Position numbers and translations under genes: made by a program. Below are positions 50,017 to 64,000 of a DNA stretch of 64,000 nt, piece after piece. Numbering within the stretch: position 1 is the stretch's first letter; each line of letters begins with the position of its first letter. The DNA is from Sphingobium sp. KCTC 72723. Lineage in GTDB: Bacteria; Pseudomonadota; Alphaproteobacteria; Sphingomonadales; Sphingomonadaceae. The notes under the pieces are model-generated. The model searched no databases, was not told the origin of the DNA, and was given only the letters and a program-made list of their open reading frames with translations. The DNA lies in the NCBI RefSeq assembly GCF_014280435.1, contig NZ_CP060388.1:1736001-1800000 (forward strand). Direction: 5' to 3'.

Positions 50017-50864
50017 TGCCCGCATTCATGCGTCAACCCGTGGCAATTGCGCTGGCCGTGCTGGCATTGTTGATCGTGGTCGGTTCAATCGTGACCATCG
50101 TGCCGGAAACCCGGCAGGGCGTGATCGTGCGCTTTGGCGATCCCAAGGCGATCATCAACCGCTATCGCGCCAATGAACAGTTCGGCAAGACCGGCGCGGG
50201 TGTCATCCTGCGCTGGCCGTTCATCGACCAGATCGTGTGGATCGACAAGCGTGTCCTGTCGGTCGAGATGGAGCGCCAGCAGGTGCTGTCCACCGACCAG
50301 CTGCGTTTGCAGGTCGATGCCTTTGCCCGTTACCGCATCATCGACCCGCTGCGTATGTATATTGCGGCGGGCAGCGAGGAACGGGTGTCCGACGCGCTGC
50401 GCCCGATCCTGGGTTCGGCATTGCGCAACGAGCTGGGCAAGCGGCCCTTCGCGGCGCTGCTGTCGCCCGAACGTGGTCAGGTGATGCAGAATATCGAGGC
50501 TGGCCTCGACCGGGTCGCGCGCCAATATGGTGCGGAAATCGTGGACGTGCGGATCAAGCGGGCCGACCTGCCCGATGGCACGCCGCTGGAAAGCGCCTTC
50601 ACCCGGATGCGGACGGCGCGTGAGCAGGAAGCGCTGACCATCCGTGCGCAGGGCGCCAAGCAGGCGCAGATCATCCGCGCCGAAGCGGACGCCAACGCCG
50701 CGCGTATCTATGCCGAGAGTTTCGGCAAAGACCCCGATTTCTATGATTTCTATCGGGGTATGCAGAGCTATCGCTACACCTTCTCGCCCGACCGGACGGG
50801 TCAGACGAACATCATCCTGTCGCCCAACAACGAGTTTCTGCGGCAGTTCCAGGGGCGGCGTTAA
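50016..50864 (+). CDS. hflC: FtsH modulator HflC (SPFH/band 7)
   Basis: 282 aa. N-terminal membrane helix (VAIALAVLALLIVVGSIVTI), SPFH domain (ETRQGVIVRFGDPK, GVILRWPFIDQIVWIDKRVLSVEME) and coiled coil rich in Arg/Ala/Glu ending at the conserved FYDFYRGMQSYRYTF. GGAGG six bases upstream of ATG 50016 fixes the start; a GTG three bases earlier is less likely. Forms the HflKC complex with the preceding gene product. Confidence 0.95.
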   Translation: MPAFMRQPVAIALAVLALLIVVGSIVTIVPETRQGVIVRFGDPKAIINRYRANEQFGKTGAGVILRWPFIDQIVWIDKRVLSVEMERQQVLSTDQLRLQVDAFARYRIIDPLRMYIAAGSEERVSDALRPILGSALRNELGKRPFAALLSPERGQVMQNIEAGLDRVARQYGAEIVDVRIKRADLPDGTPLESAFTRMRTAREQEALTIRAQGAKQAQIIRAEADANAARIYAESFGKDPDFYDFYRGMQSYRYTFSPDRTGQTNIILSPNNEFLRQFQGRR

Positions 50865-50977
50865 AGTGCATCTGGTTCATTACGGAACCAGCGCCATTCA
50901 ATGAGGGTTAAGGGAAGGCGGCGCATTTGAGGACTGTCCCGAAAAGTCCCGCCTTCTTATCCCCCTTCCTGAAGATC

Positions 50978-52507
50978 ATGAGAGGACCGTCACGAGTGCG
51001 TTACGCTTATGCCATTACCGGCGCCCTGTTGCTGGGCGGCACCGCCATCGCCATCACGTCGCCCAATGTCGGCGCGCAGACAGCCCAGAATGAAGGATTG
51101 CAGGCGGCAGCGCCCGCAGGCGCGCCCGCCAGCCTGGCCGACATGGTTGAAAAGCTGCAACCGGCCGTCGTCAACATTTCCACCAAGCAGCGGGTCGCGG
51201 TGCAGAATCCCTTCGCCGGGACGCCGTTCGGCGACCTGTTCGGCCAGGGGCAGCAGCAGCCGGGCGGGCGTCCGCAGACACGGCAGGCGCAGTCGCTGGG
51301 TTCGGGCTTCCTGATTTCGGCCGACGGTTACATCGTCACCAACAATCATGTGGTGTCGGCCGGGGCCGAAGGGGCGACGGTGGATTCGATCACCGTGACC
51401 ATGACCAACAAGGAAGAATATACCGCCAAGCTGGTCGGGCGCGATCCGGCGACCGATCTGGCGGTGTTGAAGATCGAGGCGAAGAAGCCCCTGCCCTTCG
51501 TCAAGTTTGGCGACAGCAGCAAGTCGCGCGTGGGCGACTGGGTCGTGGCGATCGGCAATCCCTTTGCGCTTTCGGGCACGGTGACGGCGGGGATTATTTC
51601 CGCGCTGCATCGCGGCACCGGCGGCACTTATGACAAGTTCATCCAGACCGATGCGTCGATCAACCAGGGCAACTCCGGTGGCCCTATGTTCGACATGCGC
51701 GGCAATGTGATTGGCATCAACAGCCAGATATTGTCGCCGTCGGGCGGCAATGTCGGCATCGGCTTTGCCATTCCGTCGGAACAGGCCGCGCCGATCGTCG
51801 ATACGCTGCGCAAGGGTGAGGCAATCAAGCGCGGTTACCTGGGCGTGCAGATCAGCCCGCTGGGCGAGGATCTGGCCGACTCGCTGGGTCTGGCCAAGAA
51901 TCGTGGCGAATTCGTTCAGGGCGTCGAGCCGGGCAAGGGTGCGGAGAAGGCCGGGATCAAGGCAGGCGACGTCATCGTCAGCGTGGCCGGTCAGGAAGTC
52001 AGCCCCGACCAGAATCTGTCGTCCATCGTCGCGTCGCAGCCGATCGGGTCGCGCGTTCCCATCGTCCTGCTGCGCAACGGCCAGCGCCAGAGCGTGACGG
52101 CGATCGTGGGCGAACGCCCGTCCGAGGATGAGTTGAACAGCTTCGCCCAACAGCAGGATGAGGATTTCAGCCAGCAGGAAAACCAGAATCCGGGTCAGGC
52201 TGCGCAGCAGTCGCTGGGTATTTCGGCGATTCCGCTGACGCCGACGATCATCCGCCAGCTGGGCGTTGCCGCCGATACGCGCGGCGTCGTCATCACCGCA
52301 GTCGATGCGTCGACCGATGCGGGGACGAAGGGGCTGCGGCGCGGCGACGTGATCATCACCGCGAACAATCGCCCGGTCACCAGCCAGGCGGAACTGGATG
52401 CGCAGGTCAAGGCCGTGTCGGGCCAGAACCGCAACGCCATCCTGCTCCAGGTGCTGCGTCGTGGGCAGCAGCCGATCTTCCTGCCGGTGCGCCTGCGCGA
52501 CAAATAA
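50978..52507 (+). CDS. degP: Periplasmic serine protease DegP/HtrA (Do family)
   Basis: 509 aa from ATG 50978. Signal segment [20 protein letters not shown], a trypsin-like domain with the triad His 124 (TNNHVV), Asp 160 (DPATDLAV), Ser 233 (QGNSGGP), then two PDZ domains (about 275-360 and 410-505). Degrades or refolds damaged envelope proteins. The start is uncertain: a GTG at 50996 with AGAGGA nine bases upstream would give MRYAYAITG, and a TTG at 50927 is also possible. A long terminator hairpin follows. Confidence 0.93.
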   Translation: MRGPSRVRYAYAITGALLLGGTAIAITSPNVGAQTAQNEGLQAAAPAGAPASLADMVEKLQPAVVNISTKQRVAVQNPFAGTPFGDLFGQGQQQPGGRPQTRQAQSLGSGFLISADGYIVTNNHVVSAGAEGATVDSITVTMTNKEEYTAKLVGRDPATDLAVLKIEAKKPLPFVKFGDSSKSRVGDWVVAIGNPFALSGTVTAGIISALHRGTGGTYDKFIQTDASINQGNSGGPMFDMRGNVIGINSQILSPSGGNVGIGFAIPSEQAAPIVDTLRKGEAIKRGYLGVQISPLGEDLADSLGLAKNRGEFVQGVEPGKGAEKAGIKAGDVIVSVAGQEVSPDQNLSSIVASQPIGSRVPIVLLRNGQRQSVTAIVGERPSEDELNSFAQQQDEDFSQQENQNPGQAAQQSLGISAIPLTPTIIRQLGVAADTRGVVITAVDASTDAGTKGLRRGDVIITANNRPVTSQAELDAQVKAVSGQNRNAILLQVLRRGQQPIFLPVRLRDK

Positions 52508-52529
52508 GCCGGATCGACACAGATCGTTA

Positions 52530-52606
52530 CGGGCCGCGCTTGCCGGACTGCCCCTCTCCCTCTTACAAGGGATGGAGCAGTCCAGCGGGCGCGGCCCGAT
52601 CTTTTT
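52530..52606 (+). terminator. Rho-independent terminator after degP
   Basis: CGGGCCGCGCTTGCCGGACTGC (52530-52551) pairs with 52577-52598 over 22 positions, with 19 Watson-Crick pairs plus G-U pairs, and is followed by a T-run at 52602-52606. It ends only 16 bp before the next start codon, so that gene must rely on readthrough or a promoter within the hairpin. Confidence 0.8.
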
Positions 52607-52622
52607 GTGGAGCATGAGGGCA

Positions 52623-54251
52623 ATGAGCGAAGGCATTTTCATCGGGCTGGGCGCGCCGGACAAGGATGGCGGCGTGCGGCAGTTGCTGAACCTGCGCCGC
52701 GCCAATCGCCACGGGTTGATCGCGGGCGCGACCGGCACCGGCAAGACAGTGACGTTGCAGGGCATTGCCGAAAGCTTTTCCGCGCTGGGTGTGCCGGTGT
52801 TCCTGTCCGACGTGAAGGGCGATCTGTCAGGCATCGCCATGGCAGGATCGCCCACTGCCAAGAACGCCGACAAGCTGGTCGCGCGGGCGGCCGAGATCGG
52901 CATTACCGACTATAGCTATGCCGATAATCCGGCGATCTTCTGGGATCTTTACGGGCAGCAGGGACACCCGATCCGCACGACCGTCAGCGAGATGGGACCG
53001 TTGCTGCTCGCGCGGTTGATGGGGTTGAATGAGACGCAGGAAGGCGTGCTGACCATCGCTTTCAAATATGCCGATGAGGAAGGGCTGCTGCTGCTGGACC
53101 TGGGCGATTTGCAGGCGATGCTGGCATGGTGTGCGGAAAATGCCGACAGCCTGTCGGCGCGCTACGGCAATGTGACCAAGGCCAGCGTCGGCGCGATCCA
53201 GCGGCAGTTGCTGCAACTCGAAAGCCAGGGTGGCGCGCATTTCTTTGGCGAACCCGCGCTCGACATCCATGACTTTTTGAAGGTAGATGAGAAAGGGCGC
53301 GGTTACATCAACGTGCTGGCTGCCGACAGACTGATGCAAAGCCCCAAACTCTATGCGACCTTCCTGCTGTGGTTGCTGGCCGAACTGTTCGAGACGCTGC
53401 CCGAAGTGGGGGATCCCGACAAGCCGGTTTTGGTGTTCTTCTTCGACGAGGCGCACCTGCTGTTCGATGAGGCACCCAAGGCGCTGAGCGACAAGATCGA
53501 GCAGGTCGTGCGGCTGATCCGGTCGAAGGGGGTGGGCGTCTATTTCGTAACGCAGAACCCGATCGACATTCCAGAGGATGTGGCGGGACAGTTGGGCAAC
53601 CGGGTGCAACATGCGCTGCGCGCCTTCACCCCGCGCGACCAGAAGGCGATCAAGGCGGCGGCGGATACGTTCCGCATCAACCCCGATCTGGACGTCGAGA
53701 CGGCGATCACGGAATTGAAGGTCGGCGAGGCTTTGGTGTCGCTGTTGCAGGAGGACGGGTCGCCCGGCATCGTCCAGCGCACGCTGATCGCCCCGCCCCG
53801 GTCGCGGCTCGGCCCGGTAGATGCAAAGGAACGGGCGATCATCCAGTCGATTTCCCCGGTGGCGGGCAAATATGACGAGGCTATCGACCGGGAGTCGGCG
53901 GAAGAGATTTTGGCCGCGCGCGGAGATGCGGCAGCGGCGGCGGCACAGGCCGACAAGGCGAAGCTGGAGGCGGACAAGGCCGCTGCGGTACAGGCCAAGG
54001 TCGAAGCCAAGCAACGCGAGGCGCAGTTGAAGGAACAGGCGCGGCAGGACGCCGTGGCCGCGCGCGAAGCGGCCAAGCCATCGGCTGTCGGCAAAGCGGT
54101 CGAATCCGCCGCGCGGTCCGCCGCCTCCTCAGTCGGACGGCAGGTCGCCAATGAATTGGGCAAGGCAGTGTTCGGCTCCAGCCGCAAATCGTCGGGCGGC
54201 GGAATCGCCGGGAAACTGGTGCGCGGGATATTGGGCAGCTTGTTCAAATAG
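52623..54251 (+). CDS. HerA-like ATPase, DUF853 family
   Basis: 542 aa. Walker A GATGTGKT at residues 35-42, Walker B in [14 protein letters not shown], a [19 protein letters not shown] sensor region, and a C-terminal Ala/Lys/Glu coiled-coil (about 430-490) before a Gly/Ser-rich tail. This is the YjgR-like branch of HerA/FtsK ATPases; function in bacteria is poorly known, perhaps DNA translocation. The ORF continues upstream into degP but [10 protein letters not shown] at 52623 is the family start. Confidence 0.88.
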   Translation: MSEGIFIGLGAPDKDGGVRQLLNLRRANRHGLIAGATGTGKTVTLQGIAESFSALGVPVFLSDVKGDLSGIAMAGSPTAKNADKLVARAAEIGITDYSYADNPAIFWDLYGQQGHPIRTTVSEMGPLLLARLMGLNETQEGVLTIAFKYADEEGLLLLDLGDLQAMLAWCAENADSLSARYGNVTKASVGAIQRQLLQLESQGGAHFFGEPALDIHDFLKVDEKGRGYINVLAADRLMQSPKLYATFLLWLLAELFETLPEVGDPDKPVLVFFFDEAHLLFDEAPKALSDKIEQVVRLIRSKGVGVYFVTQNPIDIPEDVAGQLGNRVQHALRAFTPRDQKAIKAAADTFRINPDLDVETAITELKVGEALVSLLQEDGSPGIVQRTLIAPPRSRLGPVDAKERAIIQSISPVAGKYDEAIDRESAEEILAARGDAAAAAAQADKAKLEADKAAAVQAKVEAKQREAQLKEQARQDAVAAREAAKPSAVGKAVESAARSAASSVGRQVANELGKAVFGSSRKSSGGGIAGKLVRGILGSLFK

Positions 54252-54287
54252 CCTTTTTGCAGCAGCGGGTTAGGAGGCGGTTGGGGC

Positions 54288-54683
54288 ATGAAAAAGACAG
54301 CGAGATGGACGATGGGTGCGATGTTGATGACGGCACCGATTCATGCTCAAACGATTATCCCACCGCGCGACATCGTCGGGGCCGCGATTGCCAGCGAGAT
54401 CGTGCAGGACCGACAGGCCGCGCGCGATGCCCGCCGTCAGCCCTATGCCAGTCCCGGCTATGGCCCGATCAACAGCGCCGCTGCCGCCCGCAATGCGTGC
54501 GTCAGCGAAGCGCGCCAGCAGGCGGGGCCGGGCGCGCAGCTGATCGGCAAGGCGATGGTCGGCAGCATGGCGAGCGGATGGGAAGTGGAAGGCGTGGTCG
54601 GGGCTGGCGGTGAACGGAGCGGCACGCCGTTCGTCTGTTCCGTGCGGAACGGGTCGGTGAGTGGGGTGTTGTTACGGCGATAG
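54288..54683 (+). CDS. Small secreted protein of unknown function
   Basis: 131 aa. Short signal peptide MKKTARWTMGAMLMTAPIHAQ. The mature part has two cysteines (NACVSEAR and FVCSVRNG), which could form a disulfide, around a Gly-rich centre. The C-terminus GTPFVCSVRNGSVSGVLLRR has the form of small outer-membrane or periplasmic proteins seen in sphingomonads. No recognised domain. Confidence 0.7.
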   Translation: MKKTARWTMGAMLMTAPIHAQTIIPPRDIVGAAIASEIVQDRQAARDARRQPYASPGYGPINSAAAARNACVSEARQQAGPGAQLIGKAMVGSMASGWEVEGVVGAGGERSGTPFVCSVRNGSVSGVLLRR

Positions 54684-54848
54684 AGCGCGTGGGCTTTGCC
54701 CGTGCCATCCCATTGCCGGATGTTGCTTGGCCCATATTGGATCGCTCTGGATGCACGAAGGGCAGCCATGTCATCATCAAGAAATGCTGCGCACTTTGTC
54801 TAGCGCTATGGTTGCCTGTTGCGTTGAAGGATGGCTAGAGCGGTTCGC

Positions 54849-56150
54849 ATGACCTCGCCCCCTCCCCGCCACCCGTTACGCTTCGCTTATTTCCGGGCCT
54901 ATCTGGTCGGGCGGCTGATGACCGTGCTGGCGCAATATAGCATGATGATCGTGCTGGGGTGGCAGGCCTATAATATCGCGCGCGAAACGATGACCACGGC
55001 GGGGGCTTCGGCGCAGCTGGGGCTGATCGGACTGGCGCAGTTTCTGCCGCTGTTCCTGCTGACTCCGGTAACGGGGTGGGTTGCGGACCATTATGATCGA
55101 CGGATCATCACCCGGATGACTTTGACGCTGCTGGCGATCGCCGCCGGGGTGCTGGCGTTCGCCACTTATGAAGGCTGGGTCGGGTTGCCGTTGATATTCG
55201 GCATTGCCGTCATCGTCGGTATTGCCCGCGCCTTCAATGGCCCGGCCTATGGCGCGCTGGCGCCCAATCTGGTGCCGCGCGAAGTCTTGCCCAACGCCAT
55301 CGCGATTTCCGGCGTGGTGTGGCAGGCCGGGTCGATTGTGGGTCCGGCGCTGGGCGGCTATGCCTATGCCGCGACGCCATGGGGTGCCTACGCGCTGGCG
55401 TCGGGGCTGTTCGCACTGGCGCTGGGCAGCATGATGCTGATCGGCCCGGTGCCGCAGCCGCCGCGTGACCTGACGCGCCACCCGATCCGTCAGATGATCG
55501 ATGGACTGACCTATGTGCGGACCAACCGGCTGGTGCTGGCGACGATCACACTGGACCTGTTTGCGGTGCTGCTGGCCGGGGCCACGGCGCTGCTGCCCGT
55601 TTATGCGCGCGACATATTGCATGTCGGGTCTGCGGGTCTGGGGCATCTGGCCGCTGCGCCGGGGATTGGCGCGGGGGCGACGGCTTTGTGGTTTTCGTTC
55701 CGACCGATGAAAAGCGAGGTGGGGTTGAAGATGCTGGGCGCGGTCATCCTGTTCGGGATCGCGACGATCATCTTTGGCTGCACCGCGTTTCTGCCGCGCG
55801 GCATCGCGATGGAGGTGGGCATCGGCGCGCTGATCGTGCTGGGCGCGGCGGACATGATTTCGGTATTCGTGCGCCAATCGCTGGTCCAGCTTCACACCCC
55901 CGACGCGATGCGCGGGCGGGTGTCCAGCCTGTCGCAACTGACCATTTCAGCGTCCAACGAACTGGGCGAGGCGGAGAGCGGATTCCTGGCCGCGCTGGTC
56001 GGGCCGGTGGCGGCCGTCATTGGCGGCGGCATCGGCGCGATCGTCATCACCTTGCTATGGGCGAAACTCTTTCCCGAATTGCGCCTTGCGCGCACGTTCG
56101 ATCCACCCGACATATCCCCAGCGGATAAAATTCAGGAGAAGGCCTCATGA
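54849..56150 (+). CDS. MFS transporter (EntS-like exporter family)
   Basis: 433 aa from ATG 54849, twelve predicted helices. The pattern [16 protein letters not shown] after helix 2 and the large central loop with [23 protein letters not shown] match the DUF894/EntS group, which includes siderophore and small-molecule exporters. Its stop overlaps cysK (ATGA). An ATG at 54831 is an alternative start. Substrate unknown. Confidence 0.85.
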   Translation: MTSPPPRHPLRFAYFRAYLVGRLMTVLAQYSMMIVLGWQAYNIARETMTTAGASAQLGLIGLAQFLPLFLLTPVTGWVADHYDRRIITRMTLTLLAIAAGVLAFATYEGWVGLPLIFGIAVIVGIARAFNGPAYGALAPNLVPREVLPNAIAISGVVWQAGSIVGPALGGYAYAATPWGAYALASGLFALALGSMMLIGPVPQPPRDLTRHPIRQMIDGLTYVRTNRLVLATITLDLFAVLLAGATALLPVYARDILHVGSAGLGHLAAAPGIGAGATALWFSFRPMKSEVGLKMLGAVILFGIATIIFGCTAFLPRGIAMEVGIGALIVLGAADMISVFVRQSLVQLHTPDAMRGRVSSLSQLTISASNELGEAESGFLAALVGPVAAVIGGGIGAIVITLLWAKLFPELRLARTFDPPDISPADKIQEKAS

Positions 56151-57076
56151 AAGTTGCCAATATTCTTCAAACCATCGGCCACACGCCGCACATTCGGCTG
56201 AGCCGCCTGTTCGCCGATGCGCCGGCGGGTAGCGAAGTGTGGATCAAGTCGGAACGGTCGAACCCCGGCGGGTCGATCAAGGACCGGATCGCACTGGCCA
56301 TGATCGAGGCGGCGGAGGCTTCGGGCGACCTGCAACCGGGTGGCACGATCATCGAGCCGACGTCGGGCAATACCGGCGTCGGGCTGGCCATGGTGGCGGC
56401 GGTCAAGGGCTATAAGCTGGTCCTGGTCATGCCCGAAAGCATGTCGATCGAGCGGCGGCGGCTGATGCTGGCCTATGGCGCCAGTTTCGACCTGACCCCG
56501 CGTGAAAAGGGGATGAAGGGCGCGATCGAACGCGCGCTGGAACTGGTGGCGCAGACGCCCAATAGCTGGATGCCGCAGCAGTTCGAAAACCCCGCCAATA
56601 TCGACGTGCATGTCCGCACGACGGCGGAAGAGATCATCGCCGATTTTATCGACATGCCGATCGACGCGCTGATCACCGGGGTTGGCACTGGCGGCCATAT
56701 TACCGGCGTGGCGCAGGTTTTGAAGGCGCAATGGCCGAGCATCAGGATTTTCGCGGTCGAACCGACCCTGTCGCCAGTCATCAGCGGCGGCCAGCCCGGT
56801 CCGCACCCGATTCAAGGCATTGGCGCAGGCTTCATTCCGGCCAATCTGCATACCCAGTTGCTGGACGGGGTGATTCAGGTCGATCCGGCCGATGCCAAGG
56901 AATATGCCCGGCGCGCGGCGCGGGAGGAAGGGATGCTGGTGGGCATTTCGTCCGGCGCGACGCTGGCGGCGATCGACGCCAAGCTGAAGGAACTGCCCGA
57001 AGGCAGCCGGGTGCTGGGTTTCAATTACGATACTGGCGAGCGCTATCTGTCAGTGCCGGACTTTCTGCCGGAATGA
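56147..57076 (+). CDS. cysK: Cysteine synthase A (O-acetylserine sulfhydrylase)
   Basis: 309-aa PLP enzyme making cysteine from O-acetylserine and sulfide. Schiff-base Lys 45 in NPGGSIKDR, substrate loop [11 protein letters not shown], phosphate-binding [10 protein letters not shown], and the C-terminal [12 protein letters not shown]. Normal length. Coupled to the MFS gene by a 4-bp overlap, an uncommon pairing that may reflect shared sulfur control (inference). Confidence 0.95.
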   Translation: MKVANILQTIGHTPHIRLSRLFADAPAGSEVWIKSERSNPGGSIKDRIALAMIEAAEASGDLQPGGTIIEPTSGNTGVGLAMVAAVKGYKLVLVMPESMSIERRRLMLAYGASFDLTPREKGMKGAIERALELVAQTPNSWMPQQFENPANIDVHVRTTAEEIIADFIDMPIDALITGVGTGGHITGVAQVLKAQWPSIRIFAVEPTLSPVISGGQPGPHPIQGIGAGFIPANLHTQLLDGVIQVDPADAKEYARRAAREEGMLVGISSGATLAAIDAKLKELPEGSRVLGFNYDTGERYLSVPDFLPE

Positions 57077-57080
57077 CGCT

Positions 57081-58397
57081 TTGCCCGGTGTGAAGGAAAG
57101 ACTGTCGCCGCGTCCGGTCATGTGGCTGGTCTGGCTGCTGCTGTTCGTTGGCCTGCCCGCGCTGGTCGCCGGGTGGGAGACGCAGCGACGGCCCGTCCAT
57201 GCGCCACGTCCCGGCGCCGTCGCGATACGCGCGCAGAAAGCTGGCGCGCCGCCGCCAGCGGTCGATCCGGTCGTGGTCTATGCCCTGCCGCGCGACAAGG
57301 CGCTGGCGGTCAATCAGGCCATTCCCTTTTCACCGCTGGCCAATCCGGCGGCGCGGCCTTTTGTTTTTGCAGGTGGGGAGACGGATCTGGCGCGCGCGGT
57401 CGATTGCCTGGCCGCGGCACAGATTTACGAGGCGGGCGACGATGCCGTCGGCGAGCAGGCCGTCGCGCAGGTGGTGCTGAACCGGGTGCGGCATCCGGCC
57501 TTTCCCAAGACAGTGTGCGGGGTGGTGTTTCAGGGGCAGGAACGGCGCACGGGGTGTCAATTCACCTTCAGCTGCGACGGGGCGTTGGCGCGCACGCCAG
57601 GCGCGGCGGCGTGGGCGCGGGCGCGGGAAATTGCGCGCGCGGCGCTGGCGGGCAAAGTCTATGCACCGGTCGGCTATGCCACCCATTATCATACCGACTG
57701 GGTCGTACCCTATTGGAGCAGCAGCCTGGACAAGATTTCAGCGGTCGGCACCCACCTGTTCTTCCGCTGGCGCGGGTGGTGGGGGACGCCGCCTGCCTTT
57801 GGCCGGGGGAGCGGGAGCGGCGAGCCGCTGATCCCGCGCATCGCGCTGCTGTCGGCGGCGCATCGCTCCGTTGGCGAAGCGCCGTTGGCAAGAACGGCGG
57901 CGGTGGCTGCGGCCGTTGCGGCATCGGCCGACATTGCGGCGCGGCCTGCCATGGCGATCGGTAGCAATATGGTGGGCAGGACCGTGGCGGGCAGCCGACT
58001 GATTGGCATTGAGCCGGGGGGCGTGACCTTTCTGTTTGAACTGGGGCGCGGAACGACAGCCGATAGCTGGGTGACGTTGGCCCACACTATATGCGCAGGG
58101 CGACCGCTATGCCGTGTCATGGCCTGGAAAGCCGGGACCGCGCCGGGCGGATGGCCGCCGAGCGCCGCGCAGATCGAAGCGATGAGTTTTGGCTATATCC
58201 ATATTGCGGGCGTTGGATTGCAGCGCACCTTGTGGAATTGCGCGCAGACGCCGCGCGCGGTGAAGGCGGAATGTATGCGCCAGCGGGTGCCTGTAGCGGC
58301 GGTTCCGGCGAGCAGCGGCGGGCTGGCCGGGGTGCGGCGCAAGGATCGGTTCGAAACGGTGAAGATCGCGCCGGTCGCGCCAACCGACGCGCCATAA
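57081..58397 (+). CDS. SleB-type cell wall hydrolase with membrane anchor
   Basis: 438 aa from TTG 57081, which has GGAA about seven bases upstream and lies five bases after cysK. GTG 57090 and ATG 57120 are alternatives. An N-terminal helix (VMWLVWLLLFVGLPALVAGW), then a Hydrolase_2 domain at about 105-230 with the catalytic Glu in DDAVGEQAVAQVVLNRVRHPAFPKTVCGVVFQG and a THYHTDWVVPYW motif. The C-terminal 200 residues are Ala-rich and unassigned. Likely cleaves peptidoglycan in the periplasm. Confidence 0.85.
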   Translation: MPGVKERLSPRPVMWLVWLLLFVGLPALVAGWETQRRPVHAPRPGAVAIRAQKAGAPPPAVDPVVVYALPRDKALAVNQAIPFSPLANPAARPFVFAGGETDLARAVDCLAAAQIYEAGDDAVGEQAVAQVVLNRVRHPAFPKTVCGVVFQGQERRTGCQFTFSCDGALARTPGAAAWARAREIARAALAGKVYAPVGYATHYHTDWVVPYWSSSLDKISAVGTHLFFRWRGWWGTPPAFGRGSGSGEPLIPRIALLSAAHRSVGEAPLARTAAVAAAVAASADIAARPAMAIGSNMVGRTVAGSRLIGIEPGGVTFLFELGRGTTADSWVTLAHTICAGRPLCRVMAWKAGTAPGGWPPSAAQIEAMSFGYIHIAGVGLQRTLWNCAQTPRAVKAECMRQRVPVAAVPASSGGLAGVRRKDRFETVKIAPVAPTDAP

Positions 58398-58442
58398 AGC
58401 GACAGCGAGATGGACAATAGCAAAGCCTGTAGCGGATCTGTA

Positions 58443-58458
58443 CCAATCGTTCGATTGG
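58443..58458. promoter_or_regulatory. Operator-like palindrome CCAATCG-TT-CGATTGG
   Basis: A perfect 7-2-7 inverted repeat followed by an AT-rich stretch (TAATGTTATTACATATTGTAT) that could hold a -10 region, 34 bp before the small ORF at 58492. Confidence 0.4.
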
Positions 58459-58491
58459 GTAATGTTATTACATATTGTATGAAGGTGCGAT

Positions 58492-58653
58492 ATGGTGACG
58501 CGGCGGGCATTTCTGGGCAGTAGCGGGATCGCGGTGAGTGGCGCGGTGCCGATGACGGGCGGAGCGGGGACTGTTTGCCAGACACCCCTTCACAAACAAG
58601 AGCATCATGGCTATATGGGTTGCAATCCGGTCGTCCCGTTACCCATGTGGTGA
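58492..58653 (+). CDS. Possible 53-aa ORF with twin-arginine-like N-terminus
   Basis: MVTRRAFLGSSGIAVSGAVP begins like a Tat signal (RRAFLG followed by a hydrophobic stretch), and GAAGG lies six bases upstream of the ATG. The remaining 30 residues (with two Cys, HKQEHHGYMG) resemble nothing I know. It could be a truncated exported enzyme, a leader peptide in front of rpoB, or chance. Confidence 0.35.
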   Translation: MVTRRAFLGSSGIAVSGAVPMTGGAGTVCQTPLHKQEHHGYMGCNPVVPLPMW

Positions 58654-58750
58654 CGGTTCGGCCGTCTCCCGGATCGTTCGGGGACCAGGGCCGGTTAGCG
58701 CGTGGCCCAGGGCAGTATTGAACGAAACCGGCGAGTCACAAGACGCTGCC

Positions 58751-58785
58751 AGTGCGGATCGGACAGTCCCGACCCGCACTTTTTT
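58751..58785 (+). terminator. Terminator-like hairpin in the rpoB leader
   Basis: AGTGCGG-A-TCGG pairs with CCGA-C-CCGCACT and is followed by six T residues. It would end transcription from upstream or act as an attenuator 105 bp before the rpoB start codon. Confidence 0.8.
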
Positions 58786-58889
58786 GCGTGGACGCGAGGG
58801 TGCGAATCACCCCTGCCCCATGTGCGCTGCGACTGAATTTCCGCTGGGATGCGAGAAAACACGACGAACAGACGACAGGCAGGACACGC

Positions 58890-63056
<4,167 letters not shown>

Positions 63057-63128
63057 GGGACTGGCGGGCGCTGCCTTGCAGCGGCGCCCCCTCCCCCCTT
63101 GTTCGCCCCAAGAATTTTGCCCTCATGA

Positions 63129-64000
<872 letters not shown>

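Larger units (their letters stand above)
58398..58889 (+). other. 492-bp region upstream of rpoB
   Basis: No long gene. It holds a 16-bp palindrome, a 53-aa ORF with a ribosome site, and a terminator-like hairpin 105 bp before rpoB (listed separately). The rplJ-rplL genes that commonly precede rpoB are not here, so rpoB must have its own promoter in this region; I could not pick a convincing -35/-10 pair. Confidence 0.6.

Overview
The window is about 64 kb of GC-rich chromosomal DNA. It reads as an alphaproteobacterium, most likely a Sphingomonadaceae member (Sphingobium/Sphingomonas-like). That assignment is inference from protein character: the style of the TonB-dependent receptors, the COX15-type heme A synthase, the Ala/Pro-extended S9, the codon usage, and genes packed with 4-bp ATGA overlaps. 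I see no rRNA, tRNA or CRISPR array.

Layout. (1) 1-3.6 kb: the edge of an integrated element, with the right part of an IS21-family insertion sequence (istA end, istB, terminal repeats), a broken small ORF, a small beta-repeat-like protein and a tyrosine recombinase. The recombinase is preceded by six NCGTGTNN repeats, some spaced one helical turn apart. (2) 3.6-6.7 kb: core genes rplM-rpsI (with a hairpin leader) and ctaA plus a coupled secreted protein. (3) 6.8-13.7 kb: a sugar-acid cluster (galactose/arabinose 1-dehydrogenase, IlvD/Edd dehydratase, KDGal kinase, KDPGal aldolase, ketoglutarate semialdehyde dehydrogenase, GntR regulator). (4) 13.7-18.4 kb: urea ABC transporter urtABCDE. (5) 18.5-20.4 kb: membrane PpiC-like isomerase and a HupE/UreJ-like protein. 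(6) 20.3-28.3 kb: a complete quinohemoprotein amine dehydrogenase operon, qhpA-D-C-B-G-F-E. (7) 28.5-32.8 kb: three tandem ureohydrolase (agmatinase/arginase family) paralogs. The middle one is secreted and has lost two metal ligands. (8) 33.1-35.6 kb: a TonB-dependent receptor divergent from them. (9) 35.7-43 kb: iron-related genes: PepSY, DUF2271 (with a flavinylation motif), DUF4198 and ApbE; then a siderophore receptor, TonB and a PiuC-like oxygenase. (10) 43-58.4 kb: phaB, hemH, an orphan Tat-exported molybdopterin subunit, mrp, hflKC, degP, a HerA-like ATPase, an MFS exporter, cysK and a SleB-type hydrolase. (11) 58.9-64 kb: rpoB and the start of rpoC.

Most interesting reading. Regions 4 to 8 look like one functional unit. 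A 16-bp element of form TACGTCA-WW-TGNNNNA occurs four times in the promoter regions of urtA, qhpA, the ureohydrolase operon and the TonB receptor. It points toward the gene each time, and the last two copies are a perfect inverted pair. The proposed model (inference) is as follows: the receptor imports a guanidino compound across the outer membrane, the ureohydrolases split it into urea and a primary amine, UrtABCDE takes up the urea, and the periplasmic amine dehydrogenase oxidises the amine, all under one regulator that is not in this window.
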